Below are positions 57,996 through 64,000 of a DNA stretch of 64,000 nt, piece after piece. Below the pieces are notes generated by a model. The model had not been told where the DNA came from. It did no database searches and saw only the letters and a program-made list of their open reading frames with translations. Numbering within the stretch: position 1 is the first letter of the stretch; the number at the start of each line of letters is the position of its first letter. Origin of the DNA: Chara braunii (lineage: Eukaryota; Streptophyta; Charophyceae; Charales; Characeae); assembly GCA_003427395.1 (NCBI GenBank), contig BFEA01000217.1:1241872-1305871 (forward strand), read 5' to 3'. A program made the translations under genes and the position numbers.

Positions 57996-59196
57996 TGTCA
58001 GGACAAGAAGAAGAGAAAAGAAAAAAAAAAAGGCGTGTTCCATCAGGGGCGACTCCAAAAGTCCATAGGGAGGAGTAGAATAAAAGGCAAAAACCGCAGG
58101 GACAAAGGATTAGGAAAAGAGAGGTTTTGCCTAGCCTCGGTTTTAATAAGCTCCTAATGAGGAGTTGTCAACAACATGAGTTAATCTCAGCTAGACTACC
58201 GCATAAAGCACCAGAGGGTGTGCTTGTCCACAAGAGAGAAAAAATGCAAGTACTGAGAGTTGGGGAAATATGAGTTTCCCTAAGACGACCTATGACATAG
58301 GAGAAAGAGTTACAGACACTACGAATTGATCCAAAAGATCATAAACCAGATCTAAGGGTTTGACCCTTAATGTGTGTCAATCGAGTGGAGATGTTGAATT
58401 TTTGTTGACTTGTGTGTGTGCAGGTCTCTGTTTTGGTCTACTGCAATCAAAGGAAAAGTTCTACATAAAGGACTTAACTTTCTGTTATCACTCGATAACA
58501 GGTCGGTCGTTGCCGATTCAACTTTTCCCCCTTTTGACTTGATACCCACATCTAAAGTCGAACCCTGTGATCAATAAAACTGTCACCTGTGGTCATTGCC
58601 TAAATGGTCCTAGTCACTTTCAATGGTCCTTTGAAGAAATGTGAGGGGGTTGGGCTTACGTATCAGGAAAAGATAGAGCTGCATTACATGGTTTGGGAAG
58701 TGAGGGACATAGTCTGAGGTGTGGATTGATGGTTGACTCCGCTAGTGCATGGCATATGGATTGTCTTTGCATTATCATGTGCAGGTCTGTTTTGTTTGTG
58801 GGTTTTGGATTGAATCTGAGCTTGACATCGTGAAGAGTCCTGGGCACACAACACTTGTGAAAGTGGAAAGGGTTCTCGGCGGTAATACTCTCATACTCTT
58901 TATGGTCTTATATAAATCCTGTGCTATTTGTTTACAGTTGTGACATAATCTGTTCAGTGGGATAGAGAGTAGCTAGGAAAGTCGGACAGGTTCGATCATC
59001 AAAAAAAAAATTAGAGCAGAAATAGACTACCATATAAAAGTTCGACCTGAAATACGTAGCGGGTCAGTTCTAGGTGTCTTACCGCGCATACGCCATTTAG
59101 TGCTACAGCGATCGAGCAAACGCCCTCGGCCGACCTACCTCTACTCAGGCATGTAAAAGCCTTCGCACGTGGGTCGGGAGCTTAGCAGGAATACGC

Positions 59197-59228
59197 CTAC
59201 CTGAGGGTGGTGACAGCCCCTCGGGTAG
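59197..59228 (+). other. Conserved RNA hairpin near the 3' LTR end
   Basis: Same sequence as 33546-33577. Confidence 0.6.
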
Positions 59229-59397
59229 AGGTAAGTTGTACCTCGCGACGTCCCGACCTGTCGCAGGGCGTCGTGAGAGGTATAGCACGTGCGCTCGGTT
59301 GGAGTGGTGACAAGTTGTTACTTCAAAAATAAATCCTGCGTGACACGACCGTGAGGTTCAGCGTTCCCAGCGGGGTGCGGGACCGCCGCGCACGACA

Positions 59398-59401
59398 GCG
59401 G
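59398..59401. other. Target-site duplication, right copy (GCGG)
   Basis: Matches 21418-21421 and directly follows the 3' LTR terminus CGACA. Confidence 0.85.
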
Positions 59402-61827
59402 TCCCAAATACTGCCATGTCTAACAGAGAAGTTCACCAGCGCGTTATTGAAATAATCGTCAGAAAACCCACGGATCGTCAGTTCAATTTTCAACGCAAGA
59501 AGAAAATTTCCTTCAGCATCTTGCATATTAGTGAATCGTCGAGCTCGGTGCATGAAAGAAGTGATCACCGCCACTTTTTGCTGCCGACTGGAGTAAGATG
59601 TCGCATCCTGCAAATTCTGGAAACGAATATTGTCATTCCTTACTGCAAACTGATTCTTAAGTACAGCAGCACATCTCACCCCCTCGAAATTCCCAAAGTT
59701 ATTTAAAATACATCCCAAAAAATCCCAAGACCCTGACCGATTCGTGCATTCTAACATAAGATTCCGGTCATAGGAATTGTTAAATTTGCCCAAAATCCTC
59801 CAGGCGTTTCATTCCCCAACCAAATCCTCCTTCTGAAATTTAATGAAAATCGCCACGTCATCGATAAGTCGAATCTCATGGATCAGCCTGCGATCCGAAC
59901 CAAGAGACATCAGGAAGCAGAACTTAGAGTGTGCACATAACATACAGGCAAGAGCAGGGCTCGATGGCTTGCCTATCGGAATCCCATTCGTCTGTCGCAG
60001 AATCTTACTCCCTACCACCGTGAAGGTATTAGCTAAGTCAAACTTAACAAAGTCCAGAAGAGCATGGAATTCAACGTTCATCCAACCCTCCATGCTTCGC
60101 CCCCGAGAGAGTTTTGCCCCTTTACCACGTTTAGGAACCGAGAGTCGAACCACCCCATCCTTAATTCAGAAGTTAATCAGCCATTCAAGTGACTTAACAA
60201 TCGACAAGTGTGGGAGATTGCAAAACATCTCCTTGACGTTGTATGCAGTAATGAGCAATTCCTCCTCAGTTCTGACATCTTGGTTCATAGCTTCAATTTT
60301 TCACAACAAGTGGTCCGTACTCTTCATATTGAAATGTGATATGTCGGGCAGCTGCCAAATCATCTCATTCACCATTGAGGATACTCTACGCGACCCTCGC
60401 ACGTTCCCCTCAGAAAAGGAAGGACATATAGGCCGCCATTTAGAAATATCCTTGTGTTTTGGAATTACACAAGCCCGTCCAAACTTACCACGGGCATACC
60501 ACTTAGCCAGTGCACTCAGTCCCTTCTTCTCGTAGACATCCTTAATCCTCCCCAAAATCGAGTTTTTATCTTCCCTCGTCACCTCAAACCCATCGTTATC
60601 TAAGAAGAGCTTCTTCAATCCTCTCTCGTATACTACGGGGCAACAAACCAGAGTATCGCCAGGGTTATGGTCAATCGGAGCACAGACCAACCCGTCCACC
60701 ATCTTCTTCCACTCAAGTACTTCCTCCATCCTAATGTGAGGACTCATCGTATCCTCAGCACCCGAATTCAGGCAGCTTGCCAGCTCATGAACAGCCACAG
60801 TCGGAACACAGAAACCAACAGATTGCAAACCAGCATTGATCTCCTTTTGCAGGCACTTTTTCATATTGAAATGACCGGGCACGGGAATGTTTCGATTGTT
60901 TTTCAACCAGCACGACGCATGTTCCATCATGCTCATCCTACAACAGACATGATCTTTCATTCTATCACAAGAAAGATCATAGGAGGAGCACGAGTAGGTA
61001 AGAAACCCCATTTGTGAATACTGGCAAAAATTAAACAACATGTCACCAATGTTCTTATTCTTAACCCATACCACGCGGGCTCGGCGAACCACCAAACTCT
61101 TCCAATCCGCGTTCGCCACAGCTCTCTTAATTAACGATTTGCATATATTTCGAATACTCGGCTTACTCAGCCGATGATCATACGTAATGCGAACGATAGG
61201 CCTTTTTCGGACATTCGCATCAAACCTGCGACGGATAACCCCCGAAAGTATCATCCTAAGAGAGCATCGCGTCCGCTTCTTCGAAAAAGCTCTGATAGCC
61301 GAGAAACATCTAACTAAAAACCCAAAATCCCAGAGAGAGAGCACTTTACGGCGAGTAGGTTGAGCAAGCAACAAAGCCAAAAAAGGTTTCAGATAACTCA
61401 ATTTGGAGCAGAAAGGAACAATATTCACGAAAGATACCAAGGAACCCTTCCGAAAGAACCTGCGAGATTTTTTCAACACACCACTAACACCATCACAACT
61501 CACGGTCAATATACCAAAGCGGTGTTTTAGTAGCCTCCAGTTATCCAGCAATCTCTCCCCCTCACCACATCGTACCTCAACCTTCGTTTTACCGTAGCTC
61601 ACACAGGTATCCAAAATGACAATAATTGAAGCCGAAGTACAACCAGACGAGGAACTGAAGGTCAGATGCTGCTCAATTACAAAATTCCTCTGAGTTCGGC
61701 CCTCACGACACTTCTTCCTACATCTCTCTCTCTTCCCACGTCTACTGCGTTTCCCCCTTCGCAACACATCTTTAGAGTTCAACGATGGATTAGTCAAACG
61801 GATAAGATTCTTCTCCACTGTCAGCAA
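59402..61827 (-). pseudogene. Reverse transcriptase of the PLE, broken and split
   Basis: 60301-61827 is open: a basic N-terminal stretch (RRGKRSRRGKRERCRKKC), a long linker, then KHKDISKWRPICPSF, the fingers motif of PLE/telomerase-type RTs. A TGA ends it near 60298. The frame goes on with the motif A region YNVKEMFCNLPH, where the catalytic Asp is Asn (codon at 60238-60240), another TGA near 60168, then NGIPIGKPSSPALA and motif C RLIDDVAIF (about 59870-59896). YDRNLMLECTNRSG and MHRARRFTNM...IRGF are the palm end and thumb. PLE RT primes on nicked DNA and relates to telomerase. Asp-to-Asn in motif A alone would abolish activity. Element B splits the frame at 59401. Confidence 0.82.
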
Positions 61828-62270
61828 ATCCTTGTTGTCAGCAAATCCTTGGGTTCACACCTACAAATAGGGAGCATCACATATTGACCCACTCCACAGC
61901 GACGCAACCAAGCATATAGGCGGTGATTTCTCTTCCCTACATCTACCACTCTCAAGTTCAGACATCGGTACAGGTGCTCATTCCAACGAGCTGTCAACGA
62001 ACGACCCGTGGAGCCCAGATACACGTGTCTGGACCACGGAGAAACCAAGACATATACCCATGCACCCTCACACATCTCCAAGTCCACACCACTACGTAGC
62101 ATGCTCTCAAAATATGGTTTAAACTTACCCACCCAAGGGATACAATCCTGTAGAATTAACTCCAGCACCACATGTCTGAAGAACCTGTTGAACTCACCAT
62201 TACGCAAGAAGAAGTCGGAGTCATTGTGATCGCTACGGACACTTCTACAAAAGCAAGCCCATTTCCACAA
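61821..62270 (-). pseudogene. GIY-YIG endonuclease domain of the PLE
   Basis: 149-codon open frame. Residues 70-100 read AWVYVLVSPWSRHVYLGSTG then RSLTARWNEHL: Tyr in VYV, Y-L-G, Ser/Thr, Arg and His fit the GIY-YIG nuclease core (G/x-x-Y ... Y-x-G ... R ... H). This enzyme nicks target DNA to start reverse transcription. In usual PLEs it is C-terminal; here it is N-terminal to RT. The frame ends just before RT because a 17-bp tandem duplication (61818-61851) shifts the phase; without the second copy the endonuclease and RT frames would be continuous. Confidence 0.78.
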
Positions 62271-62841
62271 CGAACTGCGCTCGGGAGCCGAGACTAAAGC
62301 TCAGCGGAAAGTCCATCTCCCGACTCGGAAGTCTCCACATGTACCGGAGGAGAGTCATCCGACACATCATTGACCGTAAATTCTTTCTCAGCACCCGGGT
62401 CAGCGTCATCCGACCCGTTTTACCAAAAGCCTTTTCCGCACGATACTCCGCCAAATCATTAATCATTAAATTAATCGCCCGCAGTCTCAGCCTTGCCTCT
62501 TTGCACAACATCTCCAAGCCCGATTTCTTATAGTTCCGCAAATCTTTTTTCTGGACCTCCGCATAATGAAAACGATCATTAACCTTGCCCGAACAACCTG
62601 CGTCACCATCACCCTTTTCTCTCTGTGGTGTAGCCTTCAACCCCTTCCGAGCCGAACGGTGGGCCGCCGCCTCCAACCGAGTTTTAAGATTCGTTCCACC
62701 TCCCTCTCGACGGTTGCCAGTATCGGTCGGTGGTGGCTTCTTCAACTGCTCTTTGAGTTTGACGACTTCCGCTTCCGCAACCGCTCGTTTCTCTTTCAAC
62801 ACCTCTGCCACCAAGCTAGCGGTGCGGTGCATTTCTCTCAT
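62245..62841 (-). pseudogene. Linker region of the PLE protein, basic and helical
   Basis: 198-codon open frame upstream of the endonuclease. The start is coiled-coil-like (SLVAEVLKEKRAVAEAEVVK LKEQL), followed by a Thr/Gly/Arg-rich low-complexity part, then KKDLRNYKKSGLEMLCKEA and RLRAINLMINDLAEYRAEKA, helical and basic. No known domain. The frame differs from that of the endonuclease, so there is a shift at about 62270-62330. I infer it is the middle of one original polyprotein. Confidence 0.55.
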
Positions 62842-63775
62842 CTTGGAGTACTCCTATTTCCACTTATCTGCCTCCCGGATGTTGTCGGTCCAGCGAGGTT
62901 TAGGTGAAGCGCGCACCTGACCCCCGGGAGTCGCCACCGTAATGCTGCCACGCTTATTTCCAGGCCGAAGAGCTTCCCCTTTTCAGAGTTCATCTTCCTC
63001 CCGGTCTTTGACCCCCTGCAGTTTCAGACGGTCAACTTCCAAACGCAGTCCTTCCAGTTCAGCTTCGAAGCTTCCCTTGGCAAGAGCCGACGTACGTAGT
63101 TGCTCAATCTCTTGCTTCATGGTGAAGATATCGTCATCTCACAGACGCTTACCGTACACTTGTTTCTTCAGTTCGACTATCTCGTTCTGCAGACGTGTCA
63201 CTGTGACATTGCCAACATCCTCCTCGTTCATCGTGACCACCACCTCAGTCTCTCGTTCTCCTTTTTTATCTTCTCCAGTTCCTCACGCATGCTAGAATCT
63301 TTAGAACTCTTTTCTTTCAATTGAAGGCATTCTTTTCTTCCATTCGCTTATCTAAGCGTGCACTCATCCCTGCTTCTAGACGCTCACGCTCTTTCCTCCA
63401 CTCTTCCTTTCTATCTTCTTCTTCTTTGAGAGTCTTAACACGTAATTCTTCCTCCTTCTGTTTAGTTTTTTTCTCTTCATCCGCTACAGACTTCGCGAAG
63501 CAACGGTCGAGCTTCTACTGGTTGAGTCTCCAAAAATTTGGACGCCCAAATGTCGAGGAAGAAGAAGATGGACCGGTAGCATAGTTAGTAACGTTACTAG
63601 GAGCTACGTAACCAACATTCGAAGTCGCACCAGCCGGCGCATGCAAAGTGAGAAGTGGGGTGGCATTAGCCCCAGTCGCATGACCCCTCCCGAAGCCCCG
63701 ATGAGGACATTCACGAAGATAATGGCTCGGAGAACCACAGTTGTAACAGGAACGAGGGACATATTGTCCAGCCAT
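62842..63775 (-). pseudogene. N-terminal part of the PLE protein: CCHC knuckle and coiled coil
   Basis: ATG at 63773-63775 opens MAGQYVPRSCYNCGSPSHYL followed by RECP, a CX2CX4HX4C zinc knuckle in residues 10-23, then a Gly/Ala/Ser-rich spacer. From about 63500 the minus strand reads a Lys/Glu/Arg coiled coil (DEEKKTKQKEEELRVKTLKE, then RKEEWRKERERLEAG). Further on the frame is lost through several stops and shifts (62842-63320). A Gag-type knuckle on a PLE suggests RNA binding by the same polypeptide; alternatively it is a separate ORF1. The start is chosen because the knuckle follows directly. Confidence 0.6.
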
Positions 63776-63863
63776 GATTTACTTCAACATAGGATAGCCG
63801 CACGGTCGACGAGCCACACTCACGTAGTACTATCTCTACGGAGGTTACCACGTTGAAAAAATG

Positions 63864-63941
63864 GTGAGTAACCATTCATCCGAGAACAGTCAACGAAGAA
63901 GCAGAATCAAAGCCATCCATAGAGCATGCAACATAGGCAAG
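63864..63941 (-). repeat. Terminal (pLTR-like) repeat of the PLE, right copy
   Basis: Matches 20579-20656 with about four mismatches, followed by AAG units in both. On the minus strand it lies upstream of the ORF, as a 5' pLTR would. Confidence 0.85.
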
Positions 63942-63962
63942 AAGAAGAAGAAGAAGAAGAAG

Positions 63963-64000
<38 letters not shown>
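63942..64000. repeat. (AAG)n followed by an A run at the window end
   Basis: AAG units change into about 38 consecutive A to the last base. The homologous left copy has AAG/AGG units and no such A run, so this may be a slippage expansion or an assembly end. The rest of the pLTR, including any second ribozyme, would lie beyond. Confidence 0.7.

Larger units (their letters stand above)
59398..64000 (-). mobile_element. Penelope-like element, main body (right of the giant insertion)
   Basis: Minus-strand order from 63775 down: CCHC zinc knuckle, coiled coil, basic linker, GIY-YIG endonuclease, reverse transcriptase. The RT is cut at 59402 by element B and continues at 21421. A 78-bp terminal repeat at 63864-63941 matches the other end at 20579-20656. 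An endonuclease placed N-terminal to RT is the permuted layout of the Naiad/Chlamys group of PLEs, the latter described from green algae and plants. Several stops and shifts make the copy inactive. Confidence 0.82.

Overview
This window comes from a large, repeat-choked nuclear genome of a green plant or, more likely, a streptophyte alga of the Chara type (inference). The organism signals are: primer-binding sites matching plant initiator-Met tRNA and tRNA-Asp, a fragment of plant-like mitochondrial small-subunit rRNA, and a Penelope-like retroelement with the permuted GIY-YIG/RT order known from the green lineage. I see no ordinary host gene. Every coding stretch I can support belongs to a retroelement, and nearly all are broken.

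Layout. (1) 1-9116, minus strand: the 5' part of a Ty3/gypsy element (LTR 8808-9116, tRNA-Met PBS, a long low-complexity leader with a foldback repeat, then gag, protease, RT/RNase H and integrase running off the window start). (2) 9117-12678: intergenic, simple repeats only. (3) 12679-17423: a diverged relic of the 3' third of a very long LTR, interrupted by a second foldback copy. (4) 17424-20578: pyrimidine-rich DNA, then a ~173-bp satellite array. (5) 20579-21421 and 59398-64000, minus strand: the two halves of one Penelope-like element (PLE) with a CCHC knuckle, coiled coil, GIY-YIG endonuclease, reverse transcriptase and a candidate hammerhead ribozyme. (6) 21422-59397, plus strand: a ~38-kb LTR retrotransposon inserted inside the PLE reading frame, with two ~12-kb LTRs and a GCGG target-site duplication.

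The giant element is the most remarkable object. Its LTRs start TGTCG and end CGACA. The 5' LTR is followed 2 nt later by an exact tRNA-Asp primer-binding site. Internally it carries a basic RG-rich ORF1, two paralogous ORFs of no family I recognise (ORF2 intact, ORF3 with stops), Gag with a CCHC knuckle, protease, RT, RNase H, integrase, a candidate intron, and a second Gag-like ORF with coiled coil and its own CCHC knuckle. A splice-donor-like site lies just after the PBS, and acceptor-like sites precede ORF2, ORF3, gag and the 3' ORF, which suggests expression by alternative splicing. The last ~3.4 kb of each LTR holds a conserved short intron-like segment, an array of stem-loops whose arms differ from unit to unit but still pair, and a hairpin showing compensatory changes against the older relic. 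The first ~9 kb of the LTR is built of duplicated modules with microsatellites. The 5' LTR alone carries a mitochondrial rRNA insertion, so it arrived after the retrotransposon.

Order of events read from nesting: satellite, then PLE, then giant Ty3 element, then mitochondrial DNA insert. Coordinates of noncoding features are by-eye estimates, good to a few bases for the termini and tens of bases for diffuse repeats.
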